In this document: positions 45,220-55,011 of the stretch, piece after piece | How positions within the stretch are numbered: the first letter of the stretch is position 1 | Layout: each line of letters begins with the position of its first letter | Assembly: GCA_949775045.1 (NCBI GenBank) | Contig: OX459097.1 | Coordinates: 22,474,705 to 22,538,704 of the forward strand | Length of the DNA stretch: 64,000 bases | Direction: 5' to 3' | Source: Metridium senile | Lineage: Eukaryota > Cnidaria > Anthozoa > Actiniaria > Metridiidae | Program-made: the position numbers and the translations under genes | The notes under the pieces: model-generated | What the model was told of the DNA's origin: nothing | Database searches by the model: none | What the model saw: the letters and a program-made list of their open reading frames with translations, nothing else

Positions 45220-46200
45220 AACTGTTTTTCTAATAAAAGTAAAATTACTTAGGCGTTCACGTCGCGCGCAGAAACAATGCCCGCGAGCGTCCTTAAAAAC
45301 GTTCGCGCGGAATGTTCACGCGCATCCTACTACGCCCGACAACGCACGGTGAGGAACGCCTGGGTGATTTTGCTTCTAAAATTGAAAAACAAAACTCTTT
45401 ACACTCAAAACTCTCGTTAACGACCACTCTGAGATCAATGCAAATAGAGCTGGTCCTTTTAAAAAAGACATTTTACACAGTTTGTGTTGATTTGTTTTGT
45501 GTTAATTTTCTTTGGATAAGGAGATTTTCAAAAGAATGTTCCGAAAGTTCTTTTCAATTAAAGTTTGAAGAATTATCAACTTTAAACCATGAGGAAAAAA
45601 ATAGAATAAAGCATTACTAAATTAGTAAATACATTACAAAAATGCTTAGTTTTTATTAATTGCTTTTGTTTACTAATTTATCAAGAGCATGCGGTCTCTA
45701 AACAAAAATATTCTTAATATGGTCTATTCAAGTTCTATTAAATCAGTTGGAAGATTAAAAGCGATTTTGAAAAAAAAAAATCCCGAGCAAACGTACAAAT
45801 ATTGCGTGACATTAAAAAGTTAGCATAAGATCGAGGTTGACTAAAAACGCCCCTCAAACATGGTGTCCCAAATGGGTACATTTGTAAATAAACATGGCGA
45901 TCAACGGTTTCCTTCGGAAATAGGTCAAAAGCTAGAGCTGGAGTTACACTTACAAACGACATACAGAGCTAATAGATGCCTATGGGAATGTGTTTACATA
46001 TTGATAAAGGAGGTTAGTCATTACATATGCATTGAAATGTTCAAAATATGTCTACGAACTACTAAAACTGTAAAGTCGATTCATGTACAGCCTATTCGCA
46101 TTGATAAACATTTCATATTAAACTGTATTGCTGGTGCACAATTGCACCAAAACGAACTTTTGTTTTGTATATCTCAGTAGTTTCATTCAAGTAAGAAATT
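45220..46200. other. Intergenic, no gene seen
   Basis: Short open frames at 45312 and 45860 match nothing I know. GC-rich cgcgcg motifs at 45245-45360 only. Confidence 0.4.
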
Positions 46201-46203
46201 AGT

Positions 46204-46806
46204 GGAGCGACTACAGAATACAGGGCCCCATTCTGAGCGTTATCATTTGAGTGGCTCGGCGGCTCGCCAGTCAGACTTTAAAAGAACGAGAAATTGAATT
46301 CATTAAGGACACTAGTATATATTTTAGTGGTTCGGCGGCTCGTTGGCTCGCCAGTCAGACTTTAAAAGAACGAGAAATTGAATTCATTAAGGACACTAGT
46401 ATATATTTTAGTGGCTCGTTGGCTCGTTGGCTCGCCAGTCAGACTTTAAAAGAATGAGAAATTGAATTCATTACTGCGGTTTTCCACTTACTGCGAACTC
46501 AGACATTCCCACGGCTTATTGTGAAACACGTTTTTTGCTGCCGTCAATCAAAACTAATTAGTCGGTACCTTTAAATCCTTGATTGACGGCAGCTAAAAAC
46601 GTATTTCACAACAAGCCGTTGAAATGTCTGAGTTCGCAGAAAGTCGAAAACCGCAGTAAGGACACTAGTATATATTTTTAGTGGCTCGGCGGCTCGTTGG
46701 CTCGCCAGTCAGACTTTAATGTATTCATTACTTGACTGCCGAGCCAACGAGCCAGTGGCTCACAAGACATCGTCAAAGTTGGCCCTGTATTCTGTAGTCT
46801 AGCCGT
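46204..46806. mobile_element. MITE with internal tandem repeats and a nested MITE
   Basis: Ends gactacagaatacagggcc / ggccctgtattctgtagtc. Inside, a ~82-bp unit (gtggctcggcggctcg…ggacactagtatatatttta) repeats about four times, and the last unit is cut by the TA-flanked element at 46474-46656. Confidence 0.85.
46474..46656. mobile_element. TA-flanked MITE, copy 2
   Basis: ctgcggttttccacttactg … gaaagtcgaaaaccgcag with TA on both sides (46472-46473, 46657-46658). It interrupts a repeat unit that continues on the other side. Confidence 0.9.
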
Positions 46807-46809
46807 TTA

Positions 46810-47680
46810 ATCGTGCACCGTTTAAAACCATCACAGAGCTACGACGTTTTGTAAGTATATTCACTTTCCTTCGTATTTTTGGAAGTCATAAAATTAATGA
46901 TTGTAATTTTGTATTTTATTGTAGCAACCTTGCCAAATTGTTGTATACCGATTGCAATTCTAAGCTCGAGTTTGAGACGTTGTTGATATTAAATCTATCA
47001 CAATTCAACTAAATGTTGAAGCCGTACATCATATGTATGATTTACTCTTTTAACAGCCATCTTACATCAATCGCAACTGCATGATGGGCATCATTAAGAC
47101 TGAATGCAGGGATTCCACTTTCTAAAAGAAATTAGCCGGGTGATCTCACATGTGAATAAAGCTAGCGTGAGAGATCTTTGGGAATCAGCAATTTGATAAA
47201 ATATCTCTCCTACTAAGCCATATTTGGAAGTTCACTGTAAAAAGTCTCGTGCTTGGTTTTAGTAGTTGATACAACTTGAAACTTGACTTAAGTATGGTCT
47301 ACTGAAAGTAAGAGAAATATTTCTTAGTTTAAGTTCAGGGACACTATTTATGAAAGTGGACCGCTTGGTTCAAGTCCATGTAGCCTTTGTTTCAAGTGCT
47401 CTGCACTACTTGATTTAAGTTGACAACACTTACATTCAGCACAAGCAGCTACTGGTTTTAAGTTTAAATCCTACTTGCCCCATGGACCTAACTTCAAGTA
47501 ATTTCCACTTAAAGATAGTAATTTTACTACTAGACTCAAGTGATCACTTTTTGTAGTGTTATGACTTAACAAAAACATGACAAACGCAAAATTTTCTTAG
47601 TAGGAGAGAGTGGCTTGACACTTACAATAAAAAGATAAAATATGAAAAAGGAATGGTCTCGATGATTGTTATAATGAGGG
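46810..47680. other. Intergenic, nothing recognised
   Basis: Scattered acttgatttaagt-like short repeats between 47270 and 47530 (acttgaaacttgacttaag, caagtgctctgcactacttg) hint at an old foldback element. Confidence 0.4.
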
Positions 47681-47689
47681 ACCATTGAG

Positions 47690-47880
47690 GGATAGTCTCC
47701 TACATTTCCCTCATGCATACAACATGAGGGAAATTTAGAGGACAAAGAAATCCTTTGTCTTTTACTAAATTTCCCTTGCATAAATTAAATATAGAGGGAA
47801 ATTTAGTAAAAGACAAAGAATTTCTTTGTCTTCTAAATTTCCCTCATGTTCTATGCATGAGGAAAATTCGGGTTTGTAAA
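47690..47880. mobile_element. Nested hairpins of catgagggaaatttag
   Basis: ttccctcatgcatac…acatgagggaaatttagagg and ctttgtcttttactaaatttccct with complements; at least two interleaved inverted repeats. Confidence 0.75.
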
Positions 47881-47949
47881 CCCCTCGGAAGACAAAAGAA
47901 TCCGAGGTGATCATGATATTATTACTAGATAGCGATTTTTGGCGAAAAA

Positions 47950-48045
47950 AATCTTTGAGTACCAATGCCAGGATTCGAACCGACAACCTCTACATTGCTG
48001 TATCCGGGCTTTAAGCTATTACACTAGCGAGGCAACCGATGGAAA
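47950..48045 (-). mobile_element. tRNA-like sequence (tRNA pseudogene or SINE head)
   Basis: On the - strand ggttgcctcgctagtgtaat (box A region) and gtcggttcgaatcctggc (box B). The acceptor arms pair poorly, so I do not call a working tRNA. Confidence 0.45.
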
Positions 48046-48411
48046 GCTTCGCCCTCGGTGAATACAGTCATTTGAAAAAACGTCGATCGTCGCCGACCGG
48101 CTTCGCGACTACGCGACTAGACCTAATATGAGTATGGGAAGACAGCGACAATGTTTTTTACAAATGACTGTATGTTGCATGATCCTTAATCGCTTCAGTC
48201 AGATAACCCTCACATATTTAATTACTAATTTAGTGAGCTTTTTCCTATAATGATTGAAAACAGTATTTTGAAAACCTTTTAGTTCAAATTTTTGATTTCA
48301 CAGTTGGTTGCCGTGATTACAAAATTAAAAACATGCAAACGCTTCCCACGACGCAGCCTAGCGAAGAAAGCATTTAGCATATTAGGGTCGGTGGCTTTTT
48401 ACTTTAATAGA

Positions 48412-48576
48412 CCTCTTTACCTTCCTTGTTTGTTGTCCCAATTCATATTACCCTTGGAAATTGTTTCTTTCGCATGCAAATGATATAACACGTTCATCAT
48501 AAAAGAATAATTCTCAAGGGAATGTCACGTGGTCTAACATGGGCAATTTGCATACGGAGGTAAAAAGGTCTATCAT
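48412..48576. mobile_element. MITE, ~165 bp
   Basis: atagacctctttaccttcct … acggaggtaaaaaggtctat. Intact relative of the split copy at 27622-28620. Confidence 0.85.
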
Positions 48577-48821
48577 CGTACCACCATCTCTATTGGATAC
48601 AACCTACAACTACTATCAAAATCGGTAGACCGCGGCACCCAATCTTTTTTTGGTCGGTCTGTCTTCTACCAAAATTGGTCACGTGATAGCTTTTTATGTA
48701 CCACGTGAACACAATTTTGGCATCCACGTGATAACATTACTGCAAAGTTATTTTGATTCATCAATCAACAGTCATATTCGAACAACAGTGTGTTCATTCC
48801 TTGAAATATCACAAAACTAAC

Positions 48822-51800
48822 ATGATTGTGTCGAAGAATGGCCGCAGTTATACTTCTGGAAAAGCTCTAAGAAGTGACCTTCGCACCGCCGTCATTGACC
48901 ATATTGTCCAACAAGGTGGCGATGTAATTACGGGATTTTTTCAAGGATCATATACAGAGGTTGCTAAACACTTCAATTTGAGTCGAATGGTCGTTCAAAA
49001 GCTATGGAGACAATGCTGCGAACAAGGTGATATTACTAATCAGTGGAAAGGTGGCAATAATCCCCCACGTCTACAAAAACAAGATCTTGATTTTATTGAA
49101 GCCCTAAAGACAGCTACACCATCTATGCCTCATGCCAAAATCTACGATGCCGTCAACACACATTGTAATATCCCAACGGGAACTTCAAAGTCTGCCATTG
49201 CAAGAGCAGTTCAAAGTCGCTTAGATGATGGGAAAACCTGGACTTGGAAAAGAATGTCCCGTCCGAAGGCTGAAAAATTTACTCATGCAAATGTAGATTA
49301 CTGTCAAGACTTTTTAAACTACTTGAGCACAATTAACCCACACAGAATAAAGTGTTTTGATGAAGCTGGATTTAAGGTGGATCACTATAGTTTTCGGAAA
49401 GCCACACAAGGCCGTTTTAAACGTCGTTTTGACAAACTTCCCAATTTTCGATTGACCCGAAACTTTTACAGATTATCAGTCTTAGACTGAAATTTAAAAC
49501 AATATACTTTGTTTTTAGATTTGTATTTTAATAGCAGCGATATACAAGAAAAACAGAAATCAGTTGCGCTTAAATTGTAGACGAACGCGATGAGATCTCG
49601 AAAAGCGGCTACAACCACAGTAAACTACAACACTAGGCACCCAAAATATCAAAGAATTAGAGAAATCTGTATGTTTGATTACGAGAAAATTACAGATATA
49701 TTTTGTACTTTGTAGTTTTGAGTGTTAGAAGGAATCACTCAATGTGTGGCAATGTGACTTACAATAACTGAACAAATAGCGCCCAAAAACCGTCAAAACC
49801 TTCCCTGTACATATATGTCTTTAGTTACTAAGTTTGAGACAATAAATCGTTCACAGTATTGAGAAATTATTTTTTTTCCTTAGAGATGTTAGAGCTTGAC
49901 TTCAAGCGAAAACACATCACTGTTGCGCTTTTCTAGAAATATTCAAAACTGCCGTTTATATTTTTCTGTAAAATTCACAAACTCTTCTCCAAAGTACTAG
50001 AAATGTTATCCTGAAGCTTCATTTCAATTGAGGCATTTAAACGTGGTAAAAAAAAAATTAAACTCGTTCGGATGTTCACGGCCGCTAATGATGCAAATCT
50101 GCGTTACATTCTGGAGTCACGACGCAATACACCGTGACGGTTTTGGTTGAGTTATTACTTCCGGCGATAAAAGAAAGAGCCAGGGAAGGGAGGGGAGGGC
50201 TGGAGCTAAGTTGGTATAGAAATAAATGGGGAAAAAAGCAACGACTTAAGATGATTAATTTTGTTTTTAATGCTTCTTTCTTCTTAAGATATTTGAATTA
50301 CGTGGCAATCACAAAAACTAATCTTCAGTTAATTTGTACAATGCTTGTACTAAATCCACAAAACATATAGCACTTTATGATAATAAATTTCGCTAATTTC
50401 TTCATTCCATTGTTCTTTTGTTAGTTGTGACTTTTTATTCGCAGGTATTTTGAGAGAAAAGGTAACTAATTTGCAATTCATTTCACAAATTCAACTGGCA
50501 CAAAGGAATGTATCATACATGCAGTCAGATGTAATCAAAAGAACAATGGAATGAAGCAATTAGCGAAATTTATTTTTATCGCCGGAAGTAATAACTCAAC
50601 CAAAACCGTCACGGTGTATTGCGTCGTGACTCCAGAATGTAACGCAGATTTGCATCATTAGCGGCCGTGAACATCCGAACGAGTTTAATTTTTTTTTACC
50701 ACGTTTAAATGCCTCAATTGAAATGAAGCTTCAAGATAACATTTCTAGTACTTTGGAGAAGAGTTTGTGAATTTTACAGAAAAATATAAACGGCAGTTTT
50801 GAATATTTCTAGAAAAGCGCAACAGTGATGTGTTTTCGCTTGAAGTCAAGCTCTAACATCTCTAAGGAAAAAAATAATTTCTCAATACTGTGAACGATTT
50901 ATTGTCTCAAACTTAGTAACTAAAGACATATATGTACAGGGAAGGTTTTGACGGTTTTTGAGCGCTATTTGTTCAGTTATTGTAAGTCACATTGCCACAC
51001 ATTGAGTGATTCCTTCTAACACTCAAAACTACAAAGTACAAAATATATCTGTAATTTTCTCGAAATCAAACATACAGATTTCTCTAATTCTTTGATATTT
51101 TGGGTGCCTAGTGTTGTAGTTTACTGTGGTTGTAGCCGCTTTTCGAGATCTCATCGCGTTCGTCTACAATTTAAGCGCAACTGATTTCTGTTTTTCTTGT
51201 ATATCGCTGCTATTAAAATACAAATCTAAAAACAAAGTATATTGTTTTAAATTTCAGTCTAAGACTGATAATCTGTAAAAGTTTCAGGTCAATCGAAAAT
51301 TGGGAAGTTTGTCAAAACGACGTTTAAAACGGCCTGATGTGGCTTTTCAAAACTATAGTGATCCACCTTAAACTCCCAGACGTCGGTAGACCAAACTATG
51401 GCCATTCCTTAGTGAATACTCCTTGTCTTGAAGTTGGAAGATATCTCAGTACGCCAAACGTAACTTTAAATTTGCTAATGGGAATCGAAGGCATATTGTA
51501 TGCAAATACAGAGGACGGTGCAAGTGACACTGCTTCGTTTCTTAATTTTTGGGGAGAAGTAGGCCAGAGTTTAATGAGCAATGGACGGGGACATCATCGT
51601 CCTTGATAACTGTGCAGTGCATCACTACGCGGGAGGTTATGCGTTATCGGCGTGGCTTTTAGAACGAGGTGTAGATGTAGTTTATTTACCGGTTTATTCT
51701 CCCAAACTAAACCCATGCGAACTTGTTTTTAATAAACTGAAATGTATAGCTAAAAGGGACGATATCAAAGCAGCTTTTTGTCGAAATGTTCATGAAGGAA

Positions 51801-51877
51801 TTTATGAATCACTCCAATACATAAGTGGAAATGACTGTGTTGGTTTTTATAGACACACGGACTATATAGCAATGTAA
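48822..51877 (+). pseudogene. Tc1/mariner (IS630)-type transposase, split by an inserted element and frameshifted
   Basis: Role: cut-and-paste DNA transposase with a DDE catalytic triad. Part 1 (48822-49375): an N-terminal helix-turn-helix region (VAKHFNLSRMVVQKLWRQ), then CFDEAGF with the first Asp. Part 2 (51372-51606): PNYGHS, VTLNLLMGIEG, YANTEDGASD. Part 3 (about 51575-51877): VLDNCAVHH with the second Asp, YLPVYSPKLNPCELVFNKLK with the final Glu. Parts 1 and 2 are separated by the TTAA-flanked element 49376-51367; across it the frame would be continuous. Parts 2 and 3 are in different frames, a separate frameshift near 51580. I saw no terminal repeats for this transposon. Inactive as it stands. 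Confidence 0.88.
49376..51367. mobile_element. Kolobok-like non-autonomous foldback element, 1992 bp
   Basis: Flanked by TTAA at 49372-49375 and 51368-51371. Tips ggtggatcactatagtttt / complement. Arms of about 800 bp (49376-50175 and 50575-51367) are almost identical. The left side has ~200 extra bases (50176-50378), and smaller arms continue inside (50379-50425, 50534-50572). No transposase. TTAA duplication with purine-purine 5' ends fits the Kolobok superfamily; piggyBac ends usually begin CC. Confidence 0.8.
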
Positions 51878-52560
51878 GCAAATTTGCTTTGTACAAATTG
51901 AGGACCATTGTCAGCTATCGTTTCAGATAATTTGATTTCTAAACTTTGTTTATTAAAATGCGCAAGTTGAAGTTGTAAAGAATAGTGAATAAAAGACTAC
52001 AATTAATATATATATTATTATTTATTGCGCCTATTTTGTGTCCTAGAATTGAAAACCTTCATTCAAACTGATATTATCCTGTCGAGTGCGCGCCGCTCTA
52101 TATAGTTCAATGCGTGTGTGAATTAAGCATCATTTACATGCATTTAGTAATAATTGCATTCATTTACAACGTAACAACTTTATTATCAAAATGTTTAAGT
52201 AATAAAGAATAATAAATAGGTGATAAACGTGATATGTAGGTCTTTTAAGAAATTTTCCCTGCACGGCGCCGCTCTGGCTTAATTAGTGGCGCGACAGTAG
52301 ATTTTACAATATTTGCCACTCTGTTAATTAAAGCAAACTGACAGATAGATAATTTATCTGAAAACAATTAGGGCAATAATTTTATCTAAAAAAATTAAAA
52401 ATGTCATTACTTTACATGCAACTCAACTATTATATCCGGAAAGTCAACAGTGAACTTCGAACGTTAACCGCGACGCTACATTAACTCATATGAAAAGTGG
52501 ATTTTATCATCACATTTGAAATTGAAACACGAGCACTACAGCCAAATATATATTCATATA
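51878..52560. other. Nothing recognised
   Basis: AT-rich spacer between the transposase remains and the next reading frame. Confidence 0.4.
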
Positions 52561-52564
52561 AAGT

Positions 52565-53588
52565 TCAGTCATTCAGACTTGTTTGAATTCCGAGGGCTAG
52601 CATGTAATCATCGGATTGCGGTGACACAGAGGTATTAGTACTTGTACTAGTACTGGTAGTCGGCCAGGTGACTCCCCTATCCTGCCAAAGCTTTCTATAC
52701 GGATTTCGTACGCTTGTTTTCCCGCTTTGGAGAACTTGCTGATTCACAGTTGGGTCTGATTCATTCAAAGCCTTTTGGATATCAAATCCAGGAGGTGGGG
52801 TTTTGCCTTTAAGAACATGTTCAAGTTTTTTGGCATCTTTATTCAATTGGAACCAATTTTCCACCTGTGTTCCGTCAGCAGCGATGTTTAAGTATTTGGT
52901 AGGGTCGCTCTCAATCAGAGAAGTCCTAACTTTATAAATGTATCGGTCTTTGATGGAAGCCGCGGACGCCTCTTTCACTTTTAAATCATTTTCAATCGAT
53001 GTAATGTCCTTCTGTAGCTCTCTCTGCTGTCGCTCGACGTCTTTCACTTCGGCTTTCATTTCAGGGTGTTTGCCCAAGTCACCACAATGAAAGAAAGCTC
53101 CACACTTTTGGTAAGGGCAATTCAATCGATTGTGGCCTTCCCTACGGTGGCAATTGCTGCACATTGGTCCTTCACGATTACTTTTCTTATTCTTGTCAGA
53201 TAAAAGATGCTCTTGTAGCCATTCCGAGACTCTTCTTTCTTTTGATTTAGCCTCTTGCAAGTTTTCTTTTAGTGTTTCAATATATTTTTCAAGAGGGGAC
53301 TTAAACAATGACGGCTTTGTTGTGGCTGGTTGACTACAGCTCGGTGCATCTATCGAGTTCGCACTTGTAGACGGTTGAGATAACAGAGTCGCCGGCACTT
53401 CAGCGAACAGGCCTCTTCGTGAACTTTGACAGGAGTTTGTTCTTTTTTCTTGTCGCTTTGGCAGTTTTGTTGGGGGGCTAAACGCGGGTGAGTTAGCTTC
53501 TTCAACTCTAATAATAACTCGTTTAAGAGAGCTGGTCTGTAATAACCGAACTACGTCGGCAGAACTTGGAAAATCAAAAATCTTCAAA
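52565..53588 (-). CDS. Zinc-knuckle / coiled-coil protein of unknown function, 3' exon
   Basis: One open frame of about 340 codons ending in TGA at 52567-52565. Seen in order: a short N-terminal piece (FDFPSSADVVRLLQ), a Ser/Pro-rich linker, CSNCHRREGHNRLNC followed by a second Cys/His cluster (CGAFFHCGDLGKHPE), which looks like paired zinc-binding knuckles, then a charged region likely to form a coiled coil (KDVERQQRELQKDI), NPYRKLWQDRGVTW and a Thr/Ser-rich tail. There is no ATG at the 5' end and a stop lies just upstream, so it is probably a downstream exon using an AG near 53591. I do not recognise it. It could be a host gene cut off by the inverted repeat that begins at 53661, or an accessory gene of a transposon. 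Confidence 0.5.
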
Positions 53589-53660
53589 CTTTGTCAGATC
53601 ATAGCCTTAGGTGTACTAGTTATCACAATATAACTCAATAAGAAATTGGGCGATTATTTT

Positions 53661-54325
53661 TTAAGAACGAAGGCAATTTTGATTTTTGCCGTTTTGGGGC
53701 CTATTTCTAGCTATGAATACCACCTCTCAAACGAAGTCCGTTTCTTCAAGAATATCAAAAGTAATACAACTTTTGTGCTAATACTTCAAAAGAACATAGA
53801 ATTTGGGGCTTTTTTAGTGCTTCTTGATCGAAATAGTCAAAAGTGGAATATTTTACAGATTTTTGACTTTGTTCGATTTTGAAGCAACTTCGGCGACACA
53901 AAAAAATAGCAAAATTCGCATCAAAATATCTCCACTGGTACGACGATCTAGAACCTAAAAATACTTCTGAAACGACGAGGGATATGTCTTCTTTCGAAAT
54001 GGCTAATAAAATTTTGGGGCCACTCGAAAATACGATTCAGAGAATCGATGTTTGAAAGGTCATAATCTCAAAAATCTACGCGTCACGCTTGTTGTTGTTG
54101 TCACGCAAGTTCACAACATAAAAGAGGTGAAAATTTATTTCTGCTCGAAAAATGACTTTCATTACCACAAATGCCTAGCATAATCATTTTTACATACCTT
54201 TCCTACATTTGAATCGAGTTTTGTGGGAAATTCAAGGAATATTTTTTGTTTGAAGCAATTTAAGAGATAACATAGTTAAATCACAGAACTTACCAATTTG
54301 ATAGGATGTTTTCCACTTTTTCGAC
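53661..54325 (+). repeat. Left arm of a giant inverted repeat
   Basis: Nearly identical, in reverse, to 63345-64000. A TTAA lies at 53661-53664 followed by gaacgaaggcaattttg, a plausible outer tip. The inner end is near acttaccaatttgatagg. Confidence 0.85.
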
Positions 54326-54416
54326 GATTGTAGATTTTCACATATCTAGAGAGCCGACTGTCGACAGTCGGTCTAGACACACGAACCCTAAAGTTCACTC
54401 TCTTGCCTCATTAGGC

Positions 54417-54633
54417 CGGGTGGACCATTTAACTTTTGAGAGGGGGGGGGGGGGGGGGGTATGGTAGATGATTTCGAAAAAAAATTTCCTACAAGAGAAA
54501 ATCGCCACTCAAATCTTTGCATTTCTATCAAATAATTCCGTGCGCATGCCAGCGGGCTTAAAAAAAACTTCCTGCGCGGACCAAATCATCCACCCCCATA
54601 ACCACCCCCTCAAAAGTCAAATGGTCCACCCCT
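54417..54633. mobile_element. MITE with ggtggaccatttgactttt ends, copy 2
   Basis: gggtggaccatttaactttt … tcaaaagtcaaatggtccac. A long G tract follows the left end. Internal cgcatgccagcgggct. Confidence 0.88.
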
Positions 54634-54905
54634 TAGTCAATCCAACACATATATAAAAATATATACATATATCCTATGGAGCAACAGTAACATGTTATAA
54701 CAAGTGTCTATATTCCATATCTTATTTCATCTATTTACATAATGTACAGTATTTACACTTGACAAATTATTTGGACTGCGCACAAGGACATGAAAGCAAG
54801 AATGCTCGTAAAAGAGCGATGTATGGGCGTCTGAGCCCAGGGGCTAAAATAGAACTTGTGTCAATTTCAAAACAGTCACAGGTGGCGGTGAATGTTTTGA
54901 TTGTA

Positions 54906-54948
54906 AGGGGTGGACCATTTGACTTTTGAGTCAAATGGTCCACCCCTA
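54906..54948. mobile_element. Minimal palindromic derivative of the same MITE
   Basis: Only the two ends remain, back to back: aggggtggaccatttga, eight bases, tcaaatggtccacccct. Confidence 0.85.
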
Positions 54949-55011
54949 AGGCGCTTGAAGCCATTTTCTTTCTCGCTCATTAGACAAAGATTGTATGTAT
55001 GAGCGCCCATC

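Noticed and set aside
44840..45620. Further exon of the transporter after 44723
   Set aside because: The stop codon and poly(A) signal close the gene and the protein is already full length; the frame at 45312 has no family similarity.
47950..48045. Functional tRNA gene
   Set aside because: Box A- and B-like motifs are there, but the acceptor stem pairs poorly and no clear anticodon arm could be drawn.
50134..50370. 78-codon open frame inside the first foldback element
   Set aside because: It crosses the arm and spacer, resembles nothing known, and is not repeated in the other arm.
49376..51367. piggyBac assignment for the TTAA-flanked elements
   Set aside because: The target site fits, but the tips begin with purines (GG, GA) instead of CC and no piggyBac transposase is present; Kolobok fits better, though unproven.
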